The translations under genes and the position numbers were made by a program. The notes under the pieces were generated by a model. The model saw only the letters and a program-made list of their open reading frames with translations, was not told where the DNA came from and ran no database searches. Of a stretch of 64,000 bases of DNA, positions 7,960 to 16,657 are shown one piece after another. Source of the DNA: an uncultured Pirellula sp. (GTDB lineage: Bacteria > Planctomycetota > Planctomycetia > Pirellulales > Pirellulaceae); NCBI GenBank assembly GCA_903892355.1, contig CAITIE010000106.1:23001-87000 (forward strand), given 5' to 3'. The stretch's first letter is position 1, and every line of letters begins with the position of its first letter.

Positions 7960-10278
7960 ATGGAAAACACACAGGAACCAGGCTTTAAACCCTTCATCGC
8001 TGATGAAGAAAACATTCCGGAGTTCACCTGGTTTCCGATCGTGGTCGGCGCACTGCTGGGTATCGTCTTCGGTGCGTCATCGATTTACTTGGTGTTGAAA
8101 GTCGGACTAACCGTGTCCGCTTCGATCCCCGTCGCGGTTCTGTCGATCACGCTCTTTCGCGCGTTTTCCAAGATCACGGGTCTTCGCAAAACGACCATCC
8201 TAGAAAACAACATCGTGCAAACGACCGGATCGGCGGGGGAGTCGCTCGCCTTTGCCGTCGGGTTGATCATGCCCGCCCTGCTCCTGCTGGGGTTCGATAT
8301 CGATGTCGTTCGGGTGATGACGGTCAGTGTCTTTGGTGGTCTGCTCGGGATCCTGCTGATGATCCCTCTTCGCCAAGCCTTCATTGTGAAACAGCATGGC
8401 AAGCTCACGTTCCCCGAAGGCAAGGCTTGTGCGGAAGTCTTGCTGGCGGGTGAAAAAGGTGGAGCCACGGCGTCGATGGTCTTCACGGGGTTCGGGCTCA
8501 GCTTCCTGTACCAGTTCTGCATGCAAGCCCTCCATCTGTGGAAGGAGGTCGCTGCCGCGGCCCTTCATTCGGCAACTGCGGCTGGCAAAACGATCGGGCT
8601 CAAAGGAGCAACGATTAGTATGGAACTGTCCCCATCGCTTTTGGGTGTCGGTTACATCATCGGTCCGCGCATCGCCAGTATCATGGTCGCCGGAGGTGTC
8701 CTCGCCTACCTCGTGATCAGCCCGATGATCGTCTTCTTCGGTGATGCATTAACGACGCCCCTCGAACCCGGAACCAAGCTCATTCGCGACATGAGCGACA
8801 ACGAGATCCGAGGCAGCTACATCCTGTATATCGGCGCGGGTGCTGTCGCCGCAGGTGGTATCTTGAGCATGCTCAAGGCATTGCCGATCATTTTCGGCGC
8901 TATCATCACCAGCTTTCGTGATCTGTTCTCCGCCCAAGCTCGCGAGTCCGGGTTGCGTCGCACCAACCGGGATATCCCTCTCCCGTTGGTTTTGGGGGGC
9001 AGCATCCTCCTGGTCTTCGGTTTGATGGCGGTCCCGCAATTAGGTCTAGGTTTCAACGCGACCGGTATCGCCGGAGCCATCATGATCGTGGTCTTCGGTT
9101 TCCTGTTTGTGACCGTAGCATCGCGTCTCACCGGTGAAATCGGATCTTCTTCCAATCCGATCTCGGGCATGACCGTGGCCACGCTCCTTTTGACTTGCTT
9201 GATCCTTTTGGTCCTCGATGGTTTTGGCATCGTGACGATCAACAAAGAAATCAAACTTACGGCCCTCACGATCGCAGGGGTGGTTTGCATCGCCTCGAGC
9301 AATGGTGGAAGCACCGCCCAAGCTCTCAAGACGGGGCATTTGCTGGGGGCAACTCCCAGCTCCCAGCAGTGGGCCATCTTGATCGGTGCCTTCACCTCGT
9401 CGTTGGTCGTCGGCTTGGTACTGCTCGCCATGAACGAAGCCAATACGACATACAGCAAAAAGGCTGTCGAACCATACAGCGAGATTCGTATCGACACCAC
9501 GACGCTTCCCGCCGCCAAAGACACTGTCCATTCAGGTCAGTATGCCGACGATAAAACCGAGTACTTCGTGTTGAATCTAGGACGGGCTGAAACCGGCGGG
9601 CAACTTCCCCCCGGCAAGTACTTGATCGATGAAACGGGCAAGCCGGTTTATCTGGTCGATCCAGCAGTGAACGGCTTGTTGAAAGAGGACGACAAAGGAA
9701 ATCCGACCAGCAAGTTCGACGCTCCTAAGACGGTGCTGATGCAGTTGATCATTGATGGTATCCTCGACCAACGCTTACCTTGGGGGCTCGTGTTGATCGG
9801 TGTCTTGATCGCGGTAACGCTGGAATTGAGCGGTGTCGCTAGCTTGCCGTTCGCGGTCGGTGTCTATTTGCCTCTCGCGGCGTCGACCCCAATCTTTGTG
9901 GGTGGATTGATCCGCGCTTTCGCCGATCGCAGGTTCCGCCGTCGCGCAGGCAACCAAGCCAATGAGAACTCCGAGGACGATTCGAGCCCAGCGGTGTTGC
10001 TCAGTTCGGGCTACATCGCTGGTGGTGCTATCGCTGCGGTGCTGATTTCGTTCATGAACTTCCGCCCCGAGTTGCTGGAGAAAATCAGCTTGGGAAAAAC
10101 AGCGGCAGAGTTCACCGGGAAAATCACAGAATGGGTGGTGGGCCAATTCCCTGCCGATTGGTCGGTGTTGCTTACCCAAGCGGTCGGGCTAGTGCAGACG
10201 CTGGCACCCTTTGCCCTGCTCTGTTTGGTAATGCTCGTCGTGGCGAATTTAAAGTCGCCTAAAGAATCGCAAGCCTAG
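7960..10278 (+). CDS. OPT-family oligopeptide transporter
   Basis: The protein has about 772 residues with some 14-16 hydrophobic helices. The N-terminal helix FPIVVGALLGIVFGASSIYL and the segment NIVQTTGSAGESLAFAVG are typical of bacterial OPT proteins, as are the conserved LTFPEGKACAEVL and GSTAQALKTGHLLGATP segments. A soluble insertion of about 100 residues lies near residues 505-610, between helices. The family moves oligopeptides or metal chelates across the inner membrane. ATG at 7960 is preferred; a GTG at 7942 would overlap the POT gene by 11 bp. Its stop overlaps the convergent rpoN stop by 4 bp. Confidence 0.92.
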   Translation: MENTQEPGFKPFIADEENIPEFTWFPIVVGALLGIVFGASSIYLVLKVGLTVSASIPVAVLSITLFRAFSKITGLRKTTILENNIVQTTGSAGESLAFAVGLIMPALLLLGFDIDVVRVMTVSVFGGLLGILLMIPLRQAFIVKQHGKLTFPEGKACAEVLLAGEKGGATASMVFTGFGLSFLYQFCMQALHLWKEVAAAALHSATAAGKTIGLKGATISMELSPSLLGVGYIIGPRIASIMVAGGVLAYLVISPMIVFFGDALTTPLEPGTKLIRDMSDNEIRGSYILYIGAGAVAAGGILSMLKALPIIFGAIITSFRDLFSAQARESGLRRTNRDIPLPLVLGGSILLVFGLMAVPQLGLGFNATGIAGAIMIVVFGFLFVTVASRLTGEIGSSSNPISGMTVATLLLTCLILLVLDGFGIVTINKEIKLTALTIAGVVCIASSNGGSTAQALKTGHLLGATPSSQQWAILIGAFTSSLVVGLVLLAMNEANTTYSKKAVEPYSEIRIDTTTLPAAKDTVHSGQYADDKTEYFVLNLGRAETGGQLPPGKYLIDETGKPVYLVDPAVNGLLKEDDKGNPTSKFDAPKTVLMQLIIDGILDQRLPWGLVLIGVLIAVTLELSGVASLPFAVGVYLPLAASTPIFVGGLIRAFADRRFRRRAGNQANENSEDDSSPAVLLSSGYIAGGAIAAVLISFMNFRPELLEKISLGKTAAEFTGKITEWVVGQFPADWSVLLTQAVGLVQTLAPFALLCLVMLVVANLKSPKESQA

Positions 10279-11768
10279 CTTTGTCGCGACCAGTCGCGGC
10301 GTTGGCGACTGCTCGGGATCCCCATCTTCTTACGGTACTTGGTGATCGTTCGACGCGCTACACCCATCCCTTCCTTCTTGAGCTCATCGACCAGCTCATC
10401 ATCGCTCAGCGGATTGGTCTTGTCTTCTTTATCGATGATCTCTTGGAGTTTCAATCGGATCGTTTCGTACGCGACGTCTTCGCCGTCAGCGCTTTGCGTT
10501 CCGAAGACAAAGAAGCGTCGCAGCGGGAAAATACCGCGAGGGGTTTGGATCCACTTGTCATCGACAGCGCGAGAAACCGTCGTCACATGCACCCCGACTT
10601 GGTCAGCGATCTGCTGCATCTTCAGAGGTTCAATCGCCTCGGGACCCTCGTCGAGGAATTTCTTTTGATAATCGACGATGGCTTGGGAAACACGCGTCAG
10701 TGTTCGTCGTCGCTGCTGGATCGACTCGATCAACCACTGAGCGCTCCCCACTTTTCTCTTGATGAACTCTTTCTCTTCGTCGGTGGCTTTAGGGTCCATC
10801 AACCGCCGACGGTAGTATTCGCTGATGCGGAGATTGGGTAAGTAATCGTCCACCAGTCGAACTGTATAGACCCCTTCGTCATTCTGCTCGACGATCACAT
10901 CTGGGGTAACTAAAGGTACATACGTTTCCATGAACGATGCACCAGGTTTTGGATTGAGTTTGTGGAGCTCTTCGCGAATCTTCTGGATCATCTCGATCGA
11001 GTATCCAGTCTTCTTTTGAATCGCGAGCATGCGATTCTCTGCGAGATCATCGAGATGCCCGTTGATGAGCACCCGCATTTTGTCGCTGAACTCCATGTCG
11101 TCCCGAAGCTGATTGAGCAAGCATTCGCGGAGATTCCGTGCGGCGATGCCTGAGGGTTCCAGCGATTGAACCACGGCCAGTGCCGCTTCCGCTTTGGCGA
11201 CATCCCCAGGCTTGTGATCGGGCGGGAGCATATCGATCAGCGATGATTTGAAATAGCCGCCATCCCGAGCGTCCAAGCACGAAACGATTCGCTCTGCAAT
11301 CCGCTCCACGTCATCGTCGATATCCAACTCGGCGAGTTGGTGAAGCAAGTAGTCATTGAGGGACTCGGGACGCTCCATAGCGTTCGCCATCAAGTCGTGC
11401 TGGCGATCCCCCTCTTCCTGAATCCGGTTGCTCGACCTTCGGAAATCATCGAAGGTGTCCGGCATGTCGTTATCCATATTGGCGAGGCGTTCGAAGTCCT
11501 CGGCATTGCTGGAGTCGTCTTTGACCACCAGCTCTTTTTCGTCTTCGGTGCGCGAGGTCACAGCGCTCTCGTCAGATTCCCCTTCCTCGTCCGGAAGAGT
11601 CTCGTCGCGGTCGGTGACCTCCAGCATCGGATTCTCCTCCATCTCCTGCTCGATCCGCTCTTGGAGAGCCATGATCGGCAGCTGGAGAATCTCCATCGAC
11701 TGGATCATCCGTGGAGCCAGTTTCTGTGTTTGTACTTGTCGCGCTTCGAGTCCGAACGAAAGACGCAT
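10275..11768 (-). CDS. rpoN: RNA polymerase sigma-54 factor RpoN
   Basis: The 497-residue protein has the full sigma-54 plan. Region I begins with the Gln/Leu-rich MRLSFGLEARQVQTQKLAP and MIQSMEILQLP. Region II is acidic (about 55-130). The core-binding domain follows, and then the DNA-binding region with a helix-turn-helix. The RpoN box near the C-terminus reads ARRTITKYRKKMGIP, close to the consensus ARRTVAKYRE. It directs RNA polymerase to -24/-12 promoters and needs an AAA+ activator; a GAFTGA-bearing regulator is encoded at 57.3-58.8 kb. It is a single gene on its strand. The usual downstream hpf/ptsN genes are absent and the gene ends convergently on the OPT transporter. Confidence 0.97.
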   Translation of the reverse strand: MRLSFGLEARQVQTQKLAPRMIQSMEILQLPIMALQERIEQEMEENPMLEVTDRDETLPDEEGESDESAVTSRTEDEKELVVKDDSSNAEDFERLANMDNDMPDTFDDFRRSSNRIQEEGDRQHDLMANAMERPESLNDYLLHQLAELDIDDDVERIAERIVSCLDARDGGYFKSSLIDMLPPDHKPGDVAKAEAALAVVQSLEPSGIAARNLRECLLNQLRDDMEFSDKMRVLINGHLDDLAENRMLAIQKKTGYSIEMIQKIREELHKLNPKPGASFMETYVPLVTPDVIVEQNDEGVYTVRLVDDYLPNLRISEYYRRRLMDPKATDEEKEFIKRKVGSAQWLIESIQQRRRTLTRVSQAIVDYQKKFLDEGPEAIEPLKMQQIADQVGVHVTTVSRAVDDKWIQTPRGIFPLRRFFVFGTQSADGEDVAYETIRLKLQEIIDKEDKTNPLSDDELVDELKKEGMGVARRTITKYRKKMGIPSSRQRRDWSRQS

Positions 11769-12064
11769 TATGACATTCCAATGGGTTTAACCGACACTCG
11801 TCTCGAACGCCCTAGAAACAGCCCGCCTTTACATTCCGGCAAGCATCCCAGGGGGTCCTCCGTTAACCGACTTCTATTACTCTATCACCGAAATGCACAA
11901 TAGTGCAGTCTTGAAAGTAAAACTTTCATTAAAACGGAACGCAATTTGCTGGCATGGCTTTAAGTGGTTGGAATTTATGGGATTTCACGAGAATCGATGG
12001 GTCTTTGTCTAAGATTGGGGTTGGCATTCAGGATGGACACATGGCTATGGAAGTCACAGGTTTT
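11769..12064. promoter_or_regulatory. divergent rpoN/gluQ intergenic region with two small hairpins
   Basis: This 296-bp region is richer in A/T than its surroundings. Two inverted repeats lie close together: TGCAC-AATA-GTGCA at 11894-11907 and GAAAGT-AAA-ACTTTC at 11913-11927. They lie between the divergent rpoN and gluQ starts and are candidate operators or leader hairpins. ATG codons at 11954 and 12041 extend the gluQ frame but are not preferred starts. Confidence 0.35.
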
Positions 12065-13012
12065 ATGAATAGGTCCAATTACATCGGTCGGCTGGCTCCT
12101 TCGCCGACAGGGGCTCAGCATGTTGGAAACGCTCGGACCTTTTTGGTGGCGTGGCTTCATGCCCGTTCGCGCGGTGGAACGTTGCTGCTGCGTGTTGAGG
12201 ATCTCGACACGCCGAGAACGAAGGAGTGGGCTGGCGATCAAGCCATCGAGGATTTGGAATGGCTCGGACTCGACTGGGATGAGGTTGCAGACCTTCAGTC
12301 GCTTAGGGAGTCTCGTTATTGCGAAATCTTAGGGGAGCTAAAGTCCCAGGAGGTGGTTTATCCATGCTCATGCACTCGGAGTGAAGTCGAAGCGAGTTCG
12401 TCAGCGCCGCATGAGTCTCAACTCGATGGGGCCGTCTATGCGGGGACGTGCGCGTCGCGTTCGGCCAGCGATGCCGTCGACCTTGATGCCCGGGGTGTCC
12501 GTTACGCATGGCGATTCCGAATACCGGAAAGCACTCCAGCGTGGAGCGACGAGTTGCACGGTCAGCAATGGCTCGATGCGCGTAAGCTCCTCGGCGATTT
12601 CGTGGTGGCTCGCAGTTATGGCCCGACGGCCTATCAACTCGCGGTCGTTGCCGACGATCATGACCAATCGATCACGCATGTGGTTCGAGGCGACGACTTG
12701 ATCTACAGCACGTATCGGCAGCACGCGATCTATCAAGCACTAGGATGGCCATCGCCACGAATGCTGCATGTTCCCTTGGTGATCGGTCCGGATGGGAAGC
12801 GACTCGCGAAACGGCACGGGGACTCCCGCCTATCGTTGATGCGCGAAAAAGGACACGGGCCAGAATCGCTTCTGGGTGAGCTGGCTCATTCGTTAGGCCT
12901 TCTCAAATCCATTCGACCGGTGACCGCGGAAGAATTGCTATCGATCGTAGGATCCCGCGATGATTGGTTACGAACGATTCCGCGTGTGCCCTGGGTCTAC
13001 AATCCGCAGTGA
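12065..13012 (+). CDS. gluQ: glutamyl-Q tRNA(Asp) synthetase
   Basis: From ATG 12065 the protein has about 315 residues, the length of GluQRS, and lacks the anticodon-binding half of GluRS. The N-terminus YIGRLAPSPTGAQHVGNA carries the HIGH-type motif. The zinc site is CSC (about 94-96) with YAGTC about 30 residues later. The KMSKS counterpart is GKRLAKRHG. The enzyme attaches glutamate to queuosine in tRNA-Asp. Upstream in-frame ATGs at 11954 and 12041 would add residues not seen in the family, so 12065 is preferred; 12041 is possible. The gene ends 11 bp from the convergent glycosyltransferase. Confidence 0.92.
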   Translation: MNRSNYIGRLAPSPTGAQHVGNARTFLVAWLHARSRGGTLLLRVEDLDTPRTKEWAGDQAIEDLEWLGLDWDEVADLQSLRESRYCEILGELKSQEVVYPCSCTRSEVEASSSAPHESQLDGAVYAGTCASRSASDAVDLDARGVRYAWRFRIPESTPAWSDELHGQQWLDARKLLGDFVVARSYGPTAYQLAVVADDHDQSITHVVRGDDLIYSTYRQHAIYQALGWPSPRMLHVPLVIGPDGKRLAKRHGDSRLSLMREKGHGPESLLGELAHSLGLLKSIRPVTAEELLSIVGSRDDWLRTIPRVPWVYNPQ

Positions 13013-13023
13013 GAGAATCGATC

Positions 13024-14151
13024 TTACAATCGGCCGCGCCAACGCGTTTGGATGCGGAATGCTTTCATTCCGAGAGCTAGCCACTGCAAGGCGACGAACC
13101 ATGCGACAGAAATGGGATGCAACAGCGCGCCGAGGAACGACTGCGAGAACCGTTTCGCGGCCCAAATCCTCGGGAACCATGCCAAGACGCACCCTGCCAA
13201 AATTAGTACCCACATCCATGGGCTCGCACCATACGCAATTGCGGCTGCCAAGAGCACGGCTGGCAGGACTGCTCCTCCGATCAGTAGCACTGTGAATGGG
13301 CCAATAAGTTTTGGGTTAGCGATCCCCTCGGTGGCGTTTTTGAGCAACCCCCGAATGACTTGGGAGAGGGATTGGTACATCCGAACGCGCGCGATGTCGG
13401 TCGCATCGAAGATATCGCTCATGAAGCCGGCTCTTCGAAAAGCCTTAGGGAGTTGAATCCCGTCGTGCCGTGACGATGCGATGGCGGAGTGCCCGCCCAC
13501 CTGCATGTACGGCTCTCGCATCGCTAAAAAAAGTTGACCACAGCCTGCGGCAAATCCCGGTTGAGCGCTCGATCGCATTTGATCGATCGGTAGAAAACCG
13601 ATCAGTACGTAGTGCATGAGGGGGATGAGTAGCTTTTCTGCAAAGGTACCTGTTTCCTGATACGGGAATCCACTCACCAATGGCGATTGGCGAAGGTTCT
13701 GTTCCGCGACAATACGCGTAATCGCATCGTCGTTGAGTCGAACATCCGCATCCAAGAAAAGAAGGCGATCAAAGCGGGCGTGCGACGCGAGTTGCCAACA
13801 CGCGTTTTGCTTTCCATTCCAACCTTCCGGCAACCCTTTGGAACCGACGAGTCGGACGCGTGAGTCGCTCGCCGAATAGGCATGAACGATTTCGGCGGTC
13901 TTATCTTCGGAGGCATCATCCATCACAATGACTTCGATTTGAGGATGCGTTGTTTTCAGGATAGATTCCAAAGCGGGCCCGATACTCTGCTCTTCATTCC
14001 GAGCCGGTATCAGCACGCTGACTGGAATCCCCCGAGCTTCGGCCAGTCGATCCGCCGCACTGCAGGCTCGCTGGAAACGCGGCATATTTCGAATGAACAT
14101 CAATGCTGGGAGAGACGCTAAGGCCACAGCGACGAACGCAGCGATCAACAT
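13024..14151 (-). CDS. family 2 glycosyltransferase, CrtQ-like
   Basis: From ATG 14151 the protein has 375 residues. An N-terminal hydrophobic segment (MLIAAFVAVALASLPALMF) is followed by a GT-A domain: VSVLIPARNEEQSIG, the acidic VIVMDDASEDKT, and the DxD-like LLFLDADVR. Two or three hydrophobic helices close the protein. Architecture and length match staphyloxanthin-pathway glycosyltransferases (CrtQ), which transfer glucose to a diapocarotenoic acid. That specificity is inferred from the operon (aldehyde dehydrogenase, CrtN/P-like oxidase, acyltransferase). A TTG 14 codons upstream is a less likely start. It is the last gene of the operon. Confidence 0.85.
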   Translation of the reverse strand: MLIAAFVAVALASLPALMFIRNMPRFQRACSAADRLAEARGIPVSVLIPARNEEQSIGPALESILKTTHPQIEVIVMDDASEDKTAEIVHAYSASDSRVRLVGSKGLPEGWNGKQNACWQLASHARFDRLLFLDADVRLNDDAITRIVAEQNLRQSPLVSGFPYQETGTFAEKLLIPLMHYVLIGFLPIDQMRSSAQPGFAAGCGQLFLAMREPYMQVGGHSAIASSRHDGIQLPKAFRRAGFMSDIFDATDIARVRMYQSLSQVIRGLLKNATEGIANPKLIGPFTVLLIGGAVLPAVLLAAAIAYGASPWMWVLILAGCVLAWFPRIWAAKRFSQSFLGALLHPISVAWFVALQWLALGMKAFRIQTRWRGRL

Positions 14152-14218
14152 GGAACCATCGCTTTCAGGATGCACTCTTGATAGAAACAACAACCAAGAC
14201 TCAATGCGCTATATTCTT

Positions 14219-15022
14219 TTAGGACTCGGACTGTGATTCCGGCTTCTTGGTGACCGTGGAATGGCGAGGATCAAACGGTCGACCTTGGAACCAAGCCGTC
14301 CAGGATCGCATCGAATCGTACCATGAGGTACTCGCGGCACGCGGTGGAATCAAATACTCAAAGGCTTCGATTCGGCGGTGGATGACGGCTTGAGCTAAAT
14401 CCTTTTGGTTGCTGCGCATCGCCTCTTCGAGTTTCTCTGCGCATTGCTTTTTATTGCTGGCTCCATCGAAGGAGACCGCTTCGCCGAATCGCACCAACAC
14501 CATCGGACGAGGCTCTTCCCAAAATGGATATTCGATGGCTAAAGGCACAAACAGGACCCGCTCGGATGTGGCTGCCAAATGCGCTAAACCTGGCATCAAC
14601 GGCTTGTTATGATCGCGGGCGTCTGCGAACTGGCCTTCGGGGGTAATCCAGATCGAGGCTTTGGGATTGGAAAGGATGTCTCTCGAGGTGCGCAAAAACT
14701 CCGCGGCGCCTTGGAATCGATCTAATTCCAATCCGTAAAAGCCGAGCTTGCGAAAGATACCATACGCATTGAGGGCCACCGCATCGATCGGTGCGTAGAA
14801 CGTTCGATCAGGGAAGTAGGCTTTGTTCAAAAGCATGGCGACGATCGGGTCCCACCAGCCAACATGGTTGGCAAAAACCATCATCGAATGATCGTTCCGA
14901 ATCATTGCTGATGGGGAGGTTGCGAACTGGACCCCAAAGGCCGTGAAGCGTTTCGTGACCATATTGCGGGTGTAACGGCAGAAACCGTCGACCAGCCATT
15001 TTTTCGGTTCTGGTACCGCCAT
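14219..15022 (-). CDS. PlsC-type acyltransferase, probable carotenoid glycoside acyltransferase
   Basis: The 267-residue protein is a 1-acyl-glycerol-3-phosphate acyltransferase-fold enzyme. The catalytic block is FANHVGWWDP (the HX4D motif). The second block is WITPEGQFA, where the family usually has FPEGTRS. Lys/Arg-rich surfaces suggest membrane association without a clear transmembrane helix. Generic PlsC acylates lysophosphatidate. Placement between a CrtN/P-like desaturase and a CrtQ-like glycosyltransferase suggests it instead adds a fatty acyl chain to a carotenoid glycoside, the step done by CrtO in staphylococci; this is inference. A GGAAAG ribosome-binding site precedes ATG 15022. 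Confidence 0.87.
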   Translation of the reverse strand: MAVPEPKKWLVDGFCRYTRNMVTKRFTAFGVQFATSPSAMIRNDHSMMVFANHVGWWDPIVAMLLNKAYFPDRTFYAPIDAVALNAYGIFRKLGFYGLELDRFQGAAEFLRTSRDILSNPKASIWITPEGQFADARDHNKPLMPGLAHLAATSERVLFVPLAIEYPFWEEPRPMVLVRFGEAVSFDGASNKKQCAEKLEEAMRSNQKDLAQAVIHRRIEAFEYLIPPRAASTSWYDSMRSWTAWFQGRPFDPRHSTVTKKPESQSES

Positions 15023-15094
15023 ACGATCTTTCCGATGTGGCCCTATTCCTCAGGGGTGAATGGTTGCGAGTGCTACAGAGTAATGCGACTGCGA

Positions 15095-16657
15095 TTACGC
15101 TTTTGCAGCAATCTTCCGATCCAATTTGCCTGTCTGCACATCACCATCGACCGTATCCCCTGCGATCCATCCGCTCATCATGACCATTGGCATTCCCGGC
15201 CCTGGATGCGCGGCACCGCCTGCCAAATAAAGTCCTCGAAGATCTTTCGAACGGTTCGCGGGTTTAAAGGCACCGACGAATTTCCCATGGCTGGCCAAAC
15301 CATAGATGGCGCCGTTGAGTACTCGGTATCGTTTGTGGATACCCTCTGGCGTGAGCGAACTCTCGGTGACAATTCGATCTCGGATACCCTTCATCCCACC
15401 AGTGCTTTCGAGCTTGTCAAGGATCACCTCGCGGTACTCAGGTAGCATCTTGGACCAATCATGATTGGGGCGAAGGTAGGGAGTATGAACCAAGATATAG
15501 AGAGCTTCACCCCCCTCTGGAGCGACACCTGGTTCGGTCGCAGCGGGTGCACAAACGTAGGCTGTCGGATCCGGCGCTGGTTTGCCTTGTCGGTAGATGT
15601 AATCAAACTCTTCGTGTGGGTCTTTGGAGAAGACGAAGTTATGGTGCAGGAGGTGTTCGTAGCGTTTCTTTAAGCCCAAGTAGAGAACAACTCCCGAGCA
15701 AGCTGGTTCGTAACCGCGGCGTTTGTCGAATCGCTTTTGAGCGTTGGATCCGCTGAGCAACTCACGGTGTGTCCGGACCGAATCGCAATTGGAAACAATC
15801 GTATCGAAGGGGTATTTGTCGCCGGTGGTTGTCGTCAGGCCTGTAACGCGAACACCGTCGTTCTGAATCGAAGCAACATCGGTGCTGGTTTTGAACTCGA
15901 CACCCAATTCACGGGCGAGCTTTTCAAGGGCCACGGGCACGGCGCGTGTTCCTCCCATCGGGTACCAAACCCCCTCTTGGGTTTGCATGTGAGCGATCCC
16001 GCAAAGGACGGCTGGTGATGCTTCGGGTGAGGAACCGACGTATTGAGTGAAGTGGTCGATCATCTGAGCGGCTCGCTCGTCCTTGACACACGAGCGAACC
16101 AAACCTGCCACCGATCGACCCATGCGAAGGCTGAGTACATCCTTGAGCACCGATGCTGAGAATGCACCGCCGACCTCCATCGTGTCCCCGATCCCACCCA
16201 CGCTTCTCCAAAAGAAAAATTTGTCAGAGACTTCATGCAGACGCTTGGAAATTTGCATGAAGCGGTCGTACCCAGCGCCGACTCCGGGGACCGGCGAAAA
16301 CCGGTCCAGGTTCTGCTTCATCGTTTCGGTGTCTGCAACTAGATCCAAAACCCCTCCGTCTTGGAAGAAGCATCGCCATTGCGGGTCGAGCAGGACCAAG
16401 TCCATGTAGTCTTCGACACGTTTTCCCGCCTCTGCGAAAATACGTTTCAGCACCGAGGGCAACGTCAGAATCGTGGGCCCCATGTCGAATCGGAAACCAT
16501 CCTGATGGTGGACTGCGGCCTTTCCACCCACCCACTCATTTTTTTCAAAAAGAGTGACTTTATGGCCCCGAGCTGCCAATGTGCATGCGGCCGCAAGCCC
16601 AGCCAAACCACCACCTACCACCGCTGCGTTCACCACGCGTCCACTTCGCTCAATCAT
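15095..16657 (-). CDS. CrtI/CrtN/CrtP-family carotenoid desaturase or oxidase
   Basis: This 520-residue FAD enzyme has a Rossmann dinucleotide motif GGGLAGLAAA (15-24), the GGKAAVHHQDGFRFDMGPTI segment diagnostic of phytoene/squalene desaturases, and a C-terminal FAD motif GLYLAGGAAHPGPGMPMVM. Relatives dehydrogenate phytoene (CrtI) or dehydrosqualene/squalene (CrtN), or oxidise terminal methyls (CrtP). The aldehyde dehydrogenase immediately upstream fits a CrtP-like methyl oxidation to an aldehyde then acid, but sequence reading alone cannot separate CrtN from CrtP. Its ATG lies inside the 3' end of the aldehyde dehydrogenase gene (8-bp overlap), indicating translational coupling. Confidence 0.9.
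   Translation of the reverse strand: MIERSGRVVNAAVVGGGLAGLAAACTLAARGHKVTLFEKNEWVGGKAAVHHQDGFRFDMGPTILTLPSVLKRIFAEAGKRVEDYMDLVLLDPQWRCFFQDGGVLDLVADTETMKQNLDRFSPVPGVGAGYDRFMQISKRLHEVSDKFFFWRSVGGIGDTMEVGGAFSASVLKDVLSLRMGRSVAGLVRSCVKDERAAQMIDHFTQYVGSSPEASPAVLCGIAHMQTQEGVWYPMGGTRAVPVALEKLARELGVEFKTSTDVASIQNDGVRVTGLTTTTGDKYPFDTIVSNCDSVRTHRELLSGSNAQKRFDKRRGYEPACSGVVLYLGLKKRYEHLLHHNFVFSKDPHEEFDYIYRQGKPAPDPTAYVCAPAATEPGVAPEGGEALYILVHTPYLRPNHDWSKMLPEYREVILDKLESTGGMKGIRDRIVTESSLTPEGIHKRYRVLNGAIYGLASHGKFVGAFKPANRSKDLRGLYLAGGAAHPGPGMPMVMMSGWIAGDTVDGDVQTGKLDRKIAAKA

Noticed and set aside
10200..10215. TGGCAC-type sigma-54 promoter-like sequence
   Set aside because: Inside the OPT coding region and wrong spacing for a -24/-12 pair; no convincing sigma-54 promoter was found by eye.
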